In this document: piece by piece, positions 1 through 10,549 of the stretch
Position numbering within the stretch: position 1 is the first letter of the stretch
How the letters are laid out: the number at the start of each line of letters is the position of its first letter
Notes under the pieces: model-generated
Told to the model about the DNA's origin: nothing
Database searches by the model: none
Seen by the model: the letters and a program-made list of their open reading frames with translations, nothing else
Assembly (NCBI GenBank): GCA_021464245.1
Contig: JADCRB010000035.1
Span: 1,662,842 to 1,726,841 of the forward strand
Direction of reading: 5' to 3'
Length of the DNA stretch: 64,000 nucleotides
Source: Carallia brachiata
Lineage: Eukaryota; Streptophyta; Magnoliopsida; Malpighiales; Rhizophoraceae
Made by a program: the position numbers and the translations under genes

Positions 1-25
1 ATTCATGCCACAAATGGTTTTATGC

Positions 26-85
26 AACTAATAAACGCAAATCATGATCAATTGCAACTAATAAACACAAATTATGATCAATTGC
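26..85. repeat. Duplicated 30-bp subrepeat inside a monomer
   Basis: The block 26-55 begins AACTAATAAACGCAAATC and ends GATCAATTGC; it is repeated directly at 56-85 with minor changes (CGC to CAC, CAT to TAT). The same duplication recurs through both arrays. In the right array one variant of the second copy begins TTTCAAGTAATAAACGC. The block contains the short palindromes ATCATGAT, TGATCA and CAATTG, the last two sharing CA. Copy number 1, 2 or 3 accounts for the 237, 267 and about 297-bp monomer classes. Confidence 0.95.
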
Positions 86-168
86 GCACTTATTAGATGA
101 AATTTAATGCTTTTAGCTCCCCAATAGGTGTTGAAAATGCTTTTTACATTGAAATTAATGGTTTTTGT

Positions 169-182
169 AAGCATTAATGCTT
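169..182. repeat. 14-bp perfect palindrome, left-array form
   Basis: AAGCATTAATGCTT equals its own reverse complement. It occupies the same place in many monomers of the window. In a sister monomer class the right half reads AATACTT, which breaks the dyad with one mismatch. It is shown here as the example copy. A function such as protein binding or cruciform formation is inference. Confidence 0.9.
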
Positions 183-226
183 CATTTAAGTGTAATTTGG
201 GTAAAATAAGCCAATAAAATGAAAGA

Positions 227-258
227 AAATCACTTATTTGCATGAAATAAAGTGATTT
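227..258. repeat. Inverted repeat, 9-bp stem with 14-nt loop
   Basis: AAATCACTT (227-235) and AAGTGATTT (250-258) are perfect reverse complements around a 14-nt loop. The motif sits just before CATGCC in nearly every monomer. Some classes damage one arm, as in GATGTGAGTTAG (near 20830) or GAAGAGTTTTAG (near 21070). It could form a hairpin in transcripts or single-stranded DNA. There is no T-run after it that would suggest a terminator. Confidence 0.85.
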
Positions 259-509
259 AGACTCTTTATTCATGCCACAAATGGTTTTATGCAACTAATA
301 AACGCAAATCATTATCAATCGCACACTTATTAGATGGAATTTAATGCATTTAACTCCCCAAAAGGTGTTAAAAATGCTTTTTCCATTGAAATTAAAGGTT
401 TTTATAAGCATTAATACTTTATTTAAGTGTAATTTGGGTGAAATAAGCCGTTAAAATAAGAAAGAAAATCACTTATTTGCACGAAATGAAGTGATTTAAA
501 CTCTTTATT

Positions 510-746
510 CATGCCACAAATGATTTTATGCAACTAATAAACACAAATTATGATCAATTGCACACTTATTAGATGAAATTTAATGTTTTTAACTCCCCAA
601 AAGGTGTTGAAAATGCTTTTTACATTGAAATTAATGGTTTTTTGTAAGCATTAATGCTTCATTTAAGTGTAATTTGGGTAAATAAGCCAATAAAATGAAA
701 GAAAATCACTTATTTGCATGAAATAAAGTGATTTAGACTCTTTATT
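510..746. repeat. Representative 237-bp monomer
   Basis: CATGCCAC at 510 to CATGCCAC at 747 is exactly 237 bp, with a single copy of the 30-bp block. This is the simplest complete unit and a suitable reference monomer. A length of 237 bp is a multiple of three, so any stop-free frame continues through neighbouring units. Confidence 0.95.
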
Positions 747-1689
747 CATGCCACAAATGGTTTTATGCAACTAATAAACGCAAATCATTATCAATCGCAC
801 ACTTATTAGATGGAATTTAATGCATTTACTCCCAAAAGGTTAAAAATGCTTTTTCCATTGAAATTAAAGGTTTTTAAGCATTAATACTTCATTTAAGTGT
901 AATTTGGGTAAAATAAGCCGTTAAAATGAAAGAAAATCACTTATTTGCAGCAAAATGAAGTGATTTAACTCTTTATTCATGCCACAATGGTTTTATGCAA
1001 CTAATAAACACAATTTAGATCAATTGCACACTTATTAGATGAATTTAATGCATTTAACTCCCCAAAAGGTGTTGAAAATGCTTTTCATTGAAATTAATGG
1101 TTTTTAAGCATTAATACTTCATTTAAGTGTAATTTGGGTTAAATAAGCCATTAAAATGAAAAAATCACTTATTTGCTTGAAATGAAGTGATTTAGACTTT
1201 TATTCATGCCACAAATGGTTTATGCAACTAATAAACAAATCATTATCAATCGCACACTTATAGATGAAATTTAATACATTTAACTCCCCAAAAGGTGTTG
1301 AAAATGCTTTTCCATTGAAATTAAAGGTTTTTGTATAGCATTAATACTCATTTAAGTGTAATTTGGGTTAAATAAGCCGTTAAAATGAAAGAAAATCACT
1401 TATTGCACGAAATAAAGTGATTTAACTCTTTATTAATGCCACAAATGATTTTATGCAACTAATAAACACAAATTAATGATCAATTGCACACTTATTAGAT
1501 GAAATTTAATATTTTTAACTCCCCAAAAGGTGTTGAAAATGCTTTTTACATTGAAATTAATGGTTTTTGTAAGCATTAATGCTTCATTTAAGTGTAATTT
1601 GGGTTAAATAAGCCAATAAATGAAAGAAAATCACTTATTTGCATGAAATGAAGTGATTTAGACTCTTTATTCATGCCACAAATGGTTTT

Positions 1690-3550
1690 ATGCAACTAAT
1701 AACGCAAATCATGATCAATTGCAACTTAAACACAATTATGATCAATTGCGCACTTATTAGATGAAATTTAATGCTTAGCTCCCCAATAGGTGTTGAAAAT
1801 GCTTTTACATTGAAAATTAATGGTTTTTGTAAGCATTAATGCTTCATTTAAGTGTAATTTGGTAAAATAAGCCAATAAAATGAAAGAAAATCACTTATTT
1901 GCATGAAATAAAGTGATTTAGACTCTTTATTCATGCACAAATGGTTTTATATGCAACTAATAACGCAAATCATTATCAATCGCACACTTATTAGATGAAT
2001 TTAATGCATTTAACTCCCCAAAAGGTGTTAAAAATGCTTTTCCATTGAAATTAAAGGTTTTTATAAGCATTAATACTTATTTAAGTGTAATTTGGGTGAA
2101 ATAAGCCGTTAAAATGAAAGAAATCACTTATTTGCACGAAATGAAGTGATTTAAACTCTTTATTCATGCCACAAATGATTTTATGCAACTAATAACACAA
2201 ATTATGATCAATTGCACACTTATTAGATGAAATTTAATGTTTTAACTCCCCAAAAGGTGTTGAAAATGCTTTTTACATTGAAATTAATGGTTTTTGTAAG
2301 CATTAATGCTTCATTTAAGTGTAATTTGGGTAAAATAAGCCAATAAAATGAAAGAAAATCACTTACTTGCATGAAATAAAGTGATTTAGACTCTTTGTTC
2401 ATGCCACAAATGGTTTTATGCAAGTAATAAACACAAATCATGATCAATTGCACACTTATTAGATGTAATTTAATGCATTTAACTCCCCAAAAGGTGTTGA
2501 AAATGCTTTTTCCATTGAAATTAAAGGTTTTTATACGCATTAATGCTTTATTTAAGTGTAATTTGGGTTAAATAAGCCATTAAAATGAAAAAAATTCACT
2601 TATTTGCTTGAAATGAAGTGATTTAGACTCTTTATTCATGCCACAAATGGTTTTATGCAAGTAATAAACACAAATCATTGATCAATGCACACTTATTAGA
2701 GTAATTTAATACATTTAACTCCCCAAAAGGTGTTAAAAATGCTTTTTCCATTGAAATTAAAGGTTTTTATAAGCATTAATGCTTCATTTAAGTGTAATTT
2801 GGGTTAAATAAGCCATTAAAATGAAAAAAATCACTTATTTGCTTGAAATGAAGTGATTTAGACTCTTTATTCATGCTATAAATGGTTTTATGCAACTAAT
2901 AAACGCAAATCATTATCAATCGCACACTTATTAGATGGAATTTAATGCATTTAGCTCCCCAAAAGGTGTTGAAAATGTTTTTTCCATTGAAATTAAAGGT
3001 TTTTATAAGCATTAATACTTCATTTAAGTGTAATTTGGGTTAAATAAGCCGTTAAAATGAAAAAAAAATCACTTATTTGCTTGAAATGAAGTGATTTAGA
3101 CTCTTTATTCATGCCACAAATGGTTTTATGCAACTAATAAACGCAAATCATTATCAATCGCACACTTATTAGATGGAATTTAATGCATTTAACTCTCCAA
3201 AAGGTGTTGAAAATGCCTTTTCCATTGAAATTAAAGGTTTTTATAAGCATTAATACTTCATTTAAGTTTAATTTGGGTTAAATAAGCCGTTAAAATGAAA
3301 GAAAATCACTTATTTGCACGAAATAAAGTGATTTAAACTCTTTATTAATGCCACAAATGACTTTATGCAACTAATAAACACAAATTATGATCAATTACAC
3401 TTATTAGATGAAATTTAATGCTTTTAAATCCCCAAAAGGTGTTGAAAATGCTTTTTACATTGAAATTAATGGTTTTTTGTTAGCATTAATGCTTCATTTA
3501 AGTGTAATTTGGGTAAAATAAGCCAATAAAATGAAAGAAAATCACTTATT
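1690..3550. repeat. Copied block, 5.75-kb offset, copy 1
   Basis: Rare variants recur in the same order in 7440-9300: TAGCTCCCC at 1778/7528, TTTGTTCATGCC near 2395/8150, TTTATACGC near 2530/8285, AATACATTTAACTCC near 2708/8465, and ATGCTATAAATGG near 2873/8630. The offsets stay at 5750-5757. This indicates a segmental copy of about eight monomers rather than chance similarity of single monomers. Copy 1 has more small deletions at its left end. Confidence 0.8.
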
Positions 3551-4500
3551 TGCATAAATGAAGTGATTTAGACTCTTTATTCATGCCACAAATGGTTTTA
3601 TGCAACTAATAAACGCAAATTATGATCAATTGCAACTAATAAACACAAATTATGATCAATTGCGCACTTATTAGATGAAATTTAATGCTTTTAGCTCCCC
3701 AATAGGTGTTGAAAATGCTTTTTACATTGAAATTAATGGTTTTTGTAAGCATTAATGCTTCATTTAAGTGTAATTTGGGTAAAATAAGCCAATAAAATGA
3801 AAGAAAATCACTTATTTGCATGAAATAAAGTGATTTAGACTCTTTATTCATGCCACAAATGGTTTTATGCAAGTAATAAACACAAATCATGATCAATTGC
3901 ACACTTATTAGATGTAATTTAATGCATTTAACTCCCCAAAAGGTGTTGAAAATGCTTTTTCCATTGAAATTAAAGGTTTTTATAAGCATTAATGCTTTAT
4001 TTAAGTGTAATTTGGGTTAAATAAGCCATTAAAATGAAAAAAATCACTTATTTGCTTGAAATGAAGTGATTTAGACTCTTTATTCATGCCACAAATAGTT
4101 TTATGCAGTAAGAAACACAAATCATGATCAATTGCACACTATTAGATGTAATTAATACATTTAACTCCCCAAAAGGTGTTAAAAATGCTTTTTCCATTGA
4201 AATTAAAGGTTTTTATAAGCAAATGCTTCATTTAAGTGTAATTTGGGTTAAATAAGCCATTAAAATGAAAAAAAAATCACTTATTTGCTGAAATGAAGTG
4301 ATTTAGACGCTTTATTCATGCCACAAATGTTTTATGCAACTAATCAACGCAAATCATTATCAATCGCACACTTATTAGATGAAATTCATACATTTAATTC
4401 CCCAAAAGGTGTTGAAAATGCCTTTTCCATTGAAATTAAAGGTTTTATAAGCATTATACTTCATTTAAGTGTAATTTTGGGTTAAATAAACCGTTAAAAT
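3105..4500. repeat. Copied block, 7.44-kb offset, copy 1
   Basis: Shared rare variants with 10550-11950: AACTCTCCAAAAGG near 3190/10639, AAGTTTAATTTGGG near 3264/10712, TTAATGCCACAA with GACTTTA near 3348/10795, TTTTTTGTTAGC near 3473/10919, TGCATAAATGAAG near 3552/10993, TAGCTCCCC at 3693/11133, and AATAAACCG near 4487/11935. Offsets are about 7440-7450. The 3105-3550 part also belongs to the 5.75-kb offset pair, so this interval has two different partners. Confidence 0.8.
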
Positions 4501-6600
4501 GAAAGAAAATCACTTATTTGCACGAAATGAAGTGATTTAAACTCTTTATTCATGCCACAAATGATTTTATGCAACTAATAAACACAAATTATGATCAATT
4601 GCACACTTATTAGATGAAATTTAATGTTTTTAACTCCCCAAAAGGTGTTGAAAATGCTTTTTACATTGAAATTAATGGTTTTTGTAAGCATTAATGCTTC
4701 ATTTAAGTGTAATTTGGGTAAAATAAGCCAATAAAATGAAAGAAAATCACTTATTTGCATGAAATAAAGTGATTTAGACTCTTCATTCATGCCACAAATG
4801 GTTTTATGCAACTAATAAACGCAAATCATTATCAATCGCACACTTATTAGATGGAATTTAATGCATTTAACTCCCCAAAAGGTGTGAAAAATGTTTTTTC
4901 CATTGAAATTAAAGATTTTATAAGCATTAATACTTTATTTAAGTGTAATTTGGGTGAAATAAGCCGTTAAAATGAAAGAAAATCACTTATTTGCACGAAA
5001 TGAAGTGATTTAAACTCTTTATTCATGCCACAAATGATTTTATGCAACTAATAAACACAAATTATGATCAATTGCACACTTATTAGATGAAATAATTTTT
5101 TAACTCCCCAAAAGGTGTTGAAAATGCTTTTTTACATTGAAATTAATGGTTTTTGTAAGCATTAATGCTTCATTTAAGTGTAATTTGGGTAAAATAAGCC
5201 AATAAAATGAAAGAAAATCACTTATTTGCATGAAATGAAGTGATTTAGACTCTTTATTCATGCCACAAATGGTTTTATGCAACTAATAAACGCAAATCAT
5301 TATCAATCGCACACTTATTAGATGGAATTTAATGCATTTAACTCCCCAAAAGGTGTTAAAAATGCTTTTTCCATTGAAATTAAAGGTTTTATAAGCATTA
5401 ATACTTTATTTAAGTGTAATTTGGGTGAAATAAGCCGTTAAAATGAAAGAAAATCACTTATTTGCACGAAATGAAGTGATTTAACTCTTTATTCATGCCA
5501 CAAAGATTTTATGCAAATAATAAACACAAATTATGATCAATTGCACACTTATTAGATGAAATTTAATGTTTTTAACTCCCCAAAAGGTGTTGAAAATGCT
5601 TTTTACATTGAAATTAAGGTTTTTTTGTAAGCATTAATGCTTCATTTAAGTGTAATTTGGGTAAAATAAGCCAATAAAATGAAAGAAACACTTATTTGCA
5701 TGAAATAAAGTGATTTAGAGACTCTTTATTCATGCCACAAATGGTTTTATGCAACTAATAAACGCAAATCATTATCAATCGCACACTTATTAGATGGAAT
5801 TTAATGCATTTAACTCCGCAAAAGGTGTTAAAAATGCTTTTTCCATTGAAATTAAAGGTTTTTATAAGCATTAATACTTTATTTAAGTGTAATTTGGGTG
5901 AAATAAGCCGTTAAAATGAAAGAAAATCACTTATTTGCACGAAATGAAGTGATTTAAACTCTTTATTCATGCCACAAATGATTTTATGCAACTAATAAAC
6001 ACAAATTATGATCAATTGCACACTTATTAGATGAAATTTAATGTTTTTAACTCCCCAAAAGGTGTTGAAAATGCTTTTTACATTGAAATTAATGGTTTTT
6101 GTAAGCATTAATGCTTCATTTAAGTGTAATTTGGGTAAAATAAGCCAATAAAATGAAAGAAAATCACTTATTTGCATGAAATAAAGTGATTTAGACTCTT
6201 TATTCATGCCACAAATGGTTTTTATCAAATGCAATAAACGCAAATCATTATCAATCGCACACTTATTAGATGGAATTTAATGCATTTAACTCCCCAAAAG
6301 GTGTTAAAAATGCTTTTTCCATTGAAATTAAAGGTTTTTATAAGCATTAATACTTTATTTAAGTGTAATTTGGGTGAAATAAGCCGTTAAAATGAAAGAA
6401 AATCACTTATTTGCACGAAATGAAGTGATTTAAACTCTTTATTCATGCCACAAATGATTTTATGCAATTAATAAACACAAATTATGATCAATTGCACACT
6501 TATTAGATGAAATTTAATGTTTTTAACTCCCCAAAAGGTGTTGAAAATGCTTTTTACATTGAAATTATGGTTTTTGTAAGCATTAATACTTCATTTAAGT
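4500..6600. repeat. Dimeric amplification, about 473-bp period
   Basis: Two 237-bp monomer types alternate. One has ATGGAATTTAATGC with TACTTTATTTAAG and GGGTGAAATAAGCCG; the other has ATGAAATTTAATGTTTTT and TTACATTG. The TACTTTATTT marker lies at 4931, 5402, 5875 and 6351, spacings 471, 473 and 476. Elsewhere in the left array this marker is solitary (near 417, 2070, 7827 and a variant near 10007). The tract is therefore a local tandem amplification of a dimer. Confidence 0.85.
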
Positions 6601-7440
6601 GTAATTTGGGTTAAATAAGCCATTAAAATGAAAAAAATACTTATTGCTTGAAATGAAGTGATTTAGACTTTTATTCATGCCACAAATGGTTTTATGCAAC
6701 TAATAAACGCAAATCATTATCAATCGCACACTTATTAGATGAAATTTAATACATTTAACTCCCCAAAAGGTGTTGAAAATGCCTTTTCCATTGAAATTAA
6801 AGGTTTTTATAAGCATTAATACTTCATTTAAGTGTAATTTGGGTTAAATAAACCGTTAAAATGAAAGAAAATCACTTATTTGCACGAAATAAAGTGATTT
6901 AAACTCTTTATTAATGCCACAAATGATTTTATGCAACTAATAAACACAAATTATGATCAATTGCACACTTATTAGATGAAATTTAATATTTTTAACTCCC
7001 CAAAAGGTGTTGAAAATGCTTTTTACATTGAAATTAATGGTTTTTGTAAGCATTAATGCTTCATTTAAGTGTGATTTGGGTAAAATAAGCCAATAAAATG
7101 AAAGAAAATCACTTATTTGCATTAAATAAAGTGATTTAGACTCTTTATTCATGCCACAAATAGTTTTATGCAACTAATAAACGCAAATCATGATCAATTG
7201 CAACTAATAAACACAAATTATGATCAATTGCACACATATTAGATGGAATTTAATGCTTTTAACTCCCCAAAAGTTGTTGAAAATGCTTTTTGCATTGAAA
7301 TTAATGGTTTTTGTAAGCATTAATGCTTCATTTAAGTGTAATTTGGGTTAAAAAGCCAATAAAATGAAAGAAAATCACTTATTTGCATGAAATGAAGTGA
7401 TTTAGACTCTTTATTCATGCCACAAATGGTTTTATGCAAC
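6600..7440. repeat. Left array, monomers between dimer tract and copied block
   Basis: Three to four monomers, including one with AATAAACCG near 6847, one with AATATTTTTAACTCC near 6985 and a 267-bp unit with TTGTTGAAAATG near 7273. They link the dimer tract to the 5.75-kb copied block. No gene was seen. Confidence 0.8.
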
Positions 7441-9300
7441 TAATAAACGCAAATCATGATCAATTGCAACTAATAAACACAAATTATGATCAATTGCGCA
7501 CTTATTAGATGAAATTTAATGCTTTTAGCTCCCCAATAGGTGTTGAAAATGCTTTTTACATTGAAATTAATGGTTTTTGTAAGCATTAATGCTTCATTTA
7601 AGTGTAATTTGGGTAAATAAGCCAATAAAATGAAAGAAAATCACTTATTTGCATGAAATAAAGTGATTTAGACTCTTTATTCATGCCACAAATGGTTTTA
7701 TGCAACTAATAAACGCAAATCATTATCAATCGCACACTTATTAGATGGAATTTAATGCATTTAACTCCCCAAAAGGTGTTAAAATGCTTTTTCCATTGAA
7801 ATTAAAGGTTTTTATAAGCATTAATACTTTATTTAAGTGTAATTTGGGTGAAATAAGCCGTTAAAATGAAAGAAAATCACTTATTTGCACGAAATGAAGT
7901 GATTTAAACTCTTTATTCATGCCACAAATGATTTTATGCAACTAATAAACACAAATTATGATCAATTGCACACTTATTAGATGAAATTTAATGTTTTTAA
8001 CTCCCCAAAAGGTGTTGAAAATGCTTTTTACATTGAAATTAATGGTTTTTGTAAGCATTAATGCTTCATTTAAGTGTAATTTGGGTAAAATAAGCCAATA
8101 AAATGAAAGAAAATCACTTATTGCATGAAATAAAGTGATTTAGACTCTTTGTTCATGCCACAAATGGTTTTATGCAAGTAATAAACACAAATCATGATCA
8201 ATTGCACACTTATTAGATGTAATTTAATGCATTTAACTCCCCAAAAGGTGTTGAAAATGCTTTTTCCATTGAAATTAAAGGTTTTTATACGCATTAATGC
8301 TTCATTTAAGTGTAATTTGGGTTAAATAAGCCATTAAAATGAAAAAAATTCACTTATTTGCTTGAAATGAAGTGATTTAGACTCTTTATTCATGCCACAA
8401 ATGGTTTTATGCAAGTAATAAACACAAATCATGATCAATTGCACACTTATTAGACGTAATTTAATACATTTAACTCCCCAAAAGGTGTTAAAAATGCTTT
8501 TTCCATTGAAATTAAAGGTTTTTATAAGCATTAATGCTTCATTTAAGTGTAATTTGGGTTAAATAAGCCATTAAAATGAAAAAAATCACTTATTTGCTTG
8601 AAATGAAGTGATTTAGACTCTTTATTCATGCTATAAATGGTTTTATGCAACTAATAAACGCAAATCATTATCAATCGCACACTTATTAGATGGAATTTAA
8701 TGCATTTAACTCCCCAAAAGGTGTTGAAAATGTTTTTCCATTGAAATTAAAGGTTTTTATAAGCATTAATACTTCATTTAAGTGTAATTTGGGTTAAATA
8801 AGCCGTTAAAATGAAAAAAATCACTTATTTGCTTGAAATGAAGTGATTTAGACTCTTTATTCATGCCACAAATGGTTTTATGCAACTAATAAACGCAAAT
8901 CATTATCAATCGCACACTTATTAGATGAATTTAATGCATTTAACTCCCCAAAAGGTGTTGAAAATGCCTTTTCCATTGAAATTAAAGGTTTTTATAAGCA
9001 TTAATACTTCATTTAAGTGTAATTTGGGTTAAATAAGCCGTTAAAATGAAAGAAAATCACTTATTTGCACGAAATAAAGTGATTTAAACTCTTTATTAAT
9101 GCCACAAATGATTTTATGCAACTAATAAACACAAATTATGATCAATTGCACACTTATTAGATGAAATTTAATGCTTTTAACTCCCCAAAAGGTGTTGAAA
9201 ATGCTTTTTACATTGAAATTAATGGTTTTTGTAAGCATTAATGCTTCATTTAAGTGTAATTTGGGTAAAAAGCCAATAAAATGAAAGAAAATCACTTATT
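7440..9300. repeat. Copied block, 5.75-kb offset, copy 2
   Basis: Counterpart of 1690-3550 with the same ordered rare variants. Correspondence fades after about 9300, where the next 267-bp monomer reads TTAACTCCCC instead of the TTAGCTCCCC found at 3693. Mostly clean sequence, so the shared variants are unlikely to be consensus errors. Confidence 0.8.
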
Positions 9301-10085
9301 TGCATGAAATGAAGTGATTTAGACTCTTTATTCATGCCACAAATGGTTTTATGCAACTAATAAACGCAAATCATGATCAATTGCAACTAATAAACACAAA
9401 TTATGATCAATTGCACACTATTAGATGAATTTAATGCTTTTAACTCCCCAAAAGGTGTTGAAAATGCTTTTTCATTGAAATTAATGGTTTTTGTAAGCAT
9501 TAATGCTTCATTTAAGTGTAATTTGGGTTAAATAAGCCAATAAAGAAAGAAAATCACTTATTTGCATGAAATGAAGTGATTTAGACTCTTTATTCATGCC
9601 ACAAATGGTTTTATGCAACTAATAAACGCAAATCATGATCAATTGCAACTAATACACAAATTATGATCAATTGCGCACTTATTAGAAAATTTAATGCTTT
9701 AACTCCCCAAAGGTGTTGAAAATGCTTTTTACATTGAAATTAATGGTTTTTGTAAGCATTAATGCTTCATTTAAGTGTAATTTGGGTAAATAAGCCAATA
9801 AAATGAAAGAAAATCACTTATTTGCATGAAATAAGTGATTTAGACTCTTTATTCATGCCACAAATGGTTTTATGCAACTAATAAACGCAAATCATTATCA
9901 ATCGCACACTTATTAGATGGAATTTAATGCATTTAACTCCCCAAAAGGTGTTAAAAATGCTTTTTCCATTGAAATTAAAGGTTTTTATAAGCATTAATAT
10001 TTATTTAAGTGTAATTTGGGTGAAATAAGCCGTTAAAATGAAAGAAAATCACTTATTGCACGAAATGAAGTGATTTAAACTCTTA
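9300..10085. repeat. Left array, 267-bp-rich stretch
   Basis: Successive 267-bp monomers near 9340 and 9595 are followed by a 237-bp monomer with the ATACTTTATTT-type variant near 10005. Small deletions increase after about 9640. No gene was seen. Confidence 0.75.
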
Positions 10086-10549
10086 TTCATGCCACAAATG
10101 AGTTTTATGCAACTAATAAACACAATTTATGATCAATTACACTTATATTCGATGGAATTAATGCGTTGAACTCCCCAAAAGTGGTTGAAAATGCTTTTTG
10201 CGTTAAAATTAATGGTTTTTGTAAGCATTAATGCTTCATTGAAGTGGTAATTGGGTAAATAAGCTATTAAAATTAAAGAAAGTCACTTATTTGCATGAAA
10301 GAAGTGATTTAGACTCTTATTTCATGCCACAAATGGTTTTATGCAACTAATAAACGTAAATTATGTTCAATTGCACACATATTAGATGAATTTAAGACTT
10401 TAAACTCCCCAAAAGATGTTGAAAATGCTTTTTTGCATTGAAATTAATGGTTTTGTAAGCATTAATGCTTCATTTAAGTGTAAGTTGGGTAAAATAAGCC
10501 ATAAAATGAAAGAAAAATTACTTATTTGCATGAAATGAAGTGATTTAGA
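10085..10549. repeat. Two divergent monomers
   Basis: Compared with neighbours these carry many substitutions: TATTCGATGG, AATGCGTTGAACTCC, AAAAGTGGTTG, TTTTTGCGTTAAAATTAATGG, AAGCTATTAAAATTAAAG, then TTTAAGACTTTAAACTCC and AAAAGATGTTG in the second. TTTGCGTTAAAATTAATGG next to AAAAGTGGTTG reappears almost unchanged near 60945-60980. They look like older monomers retained in the array rather than a simple error cluster. Confidence 0.75.

Larger units (their letters stand above)
4..270. repeat. Representative 267-bp monomer
   Basis: From CATGCCAC at 4 to the next CATGCCAC at 271 is 267 bp. The extra 30 bp relative to the 237-bp form is a direct duplication of the block at 26-55 as 56-85. In both arrays the longer form alternates irregularly with 237-bp monomers, which raises the mean monomer length of the HOR units to about 250 bp. 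Confidence 0.95.
1..1690. repeat. Left array, first block with deletion-rich segment
   Basis: Alternating 267- and 237-bp monomers. From about 780 to 1480 many monomers lack one to four bases at scattered points (for example TAACTCTTTATT, AACTCCCAAAAGGTTAAAAATG). The first 750 bases are clean and resemble 7428-8150, with TAGCTCC at 115 and 7528 (offset 7413). No gene was seen. Confidence 0.8.

Noticed and set aside
26..85. TATA-like or Pol III promoter elements and tRNA-like sequence
   Set aside because: AT-rich words occur everywhere at this composition, and no cloverleaf or A-box/B-box pair could be found in the monomer.
227..258. Inverted repeat as an intrinsic transcription terminator
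   Set aside because: The stem is AT-rich, no T-run follows, and the motif recurs in nearly every monomer with no gene upstream.
2223..2540. Minus-strand open frame of 105 codons, and the similar frames of 60-117 codons across the window (such as 3636-3989 and 13460-13813)
   Set aside because: They are satellite monomers read in one frame. The same peptide recurs in every unit, small indels break it at random, there is no start context and no domain is recognisable.
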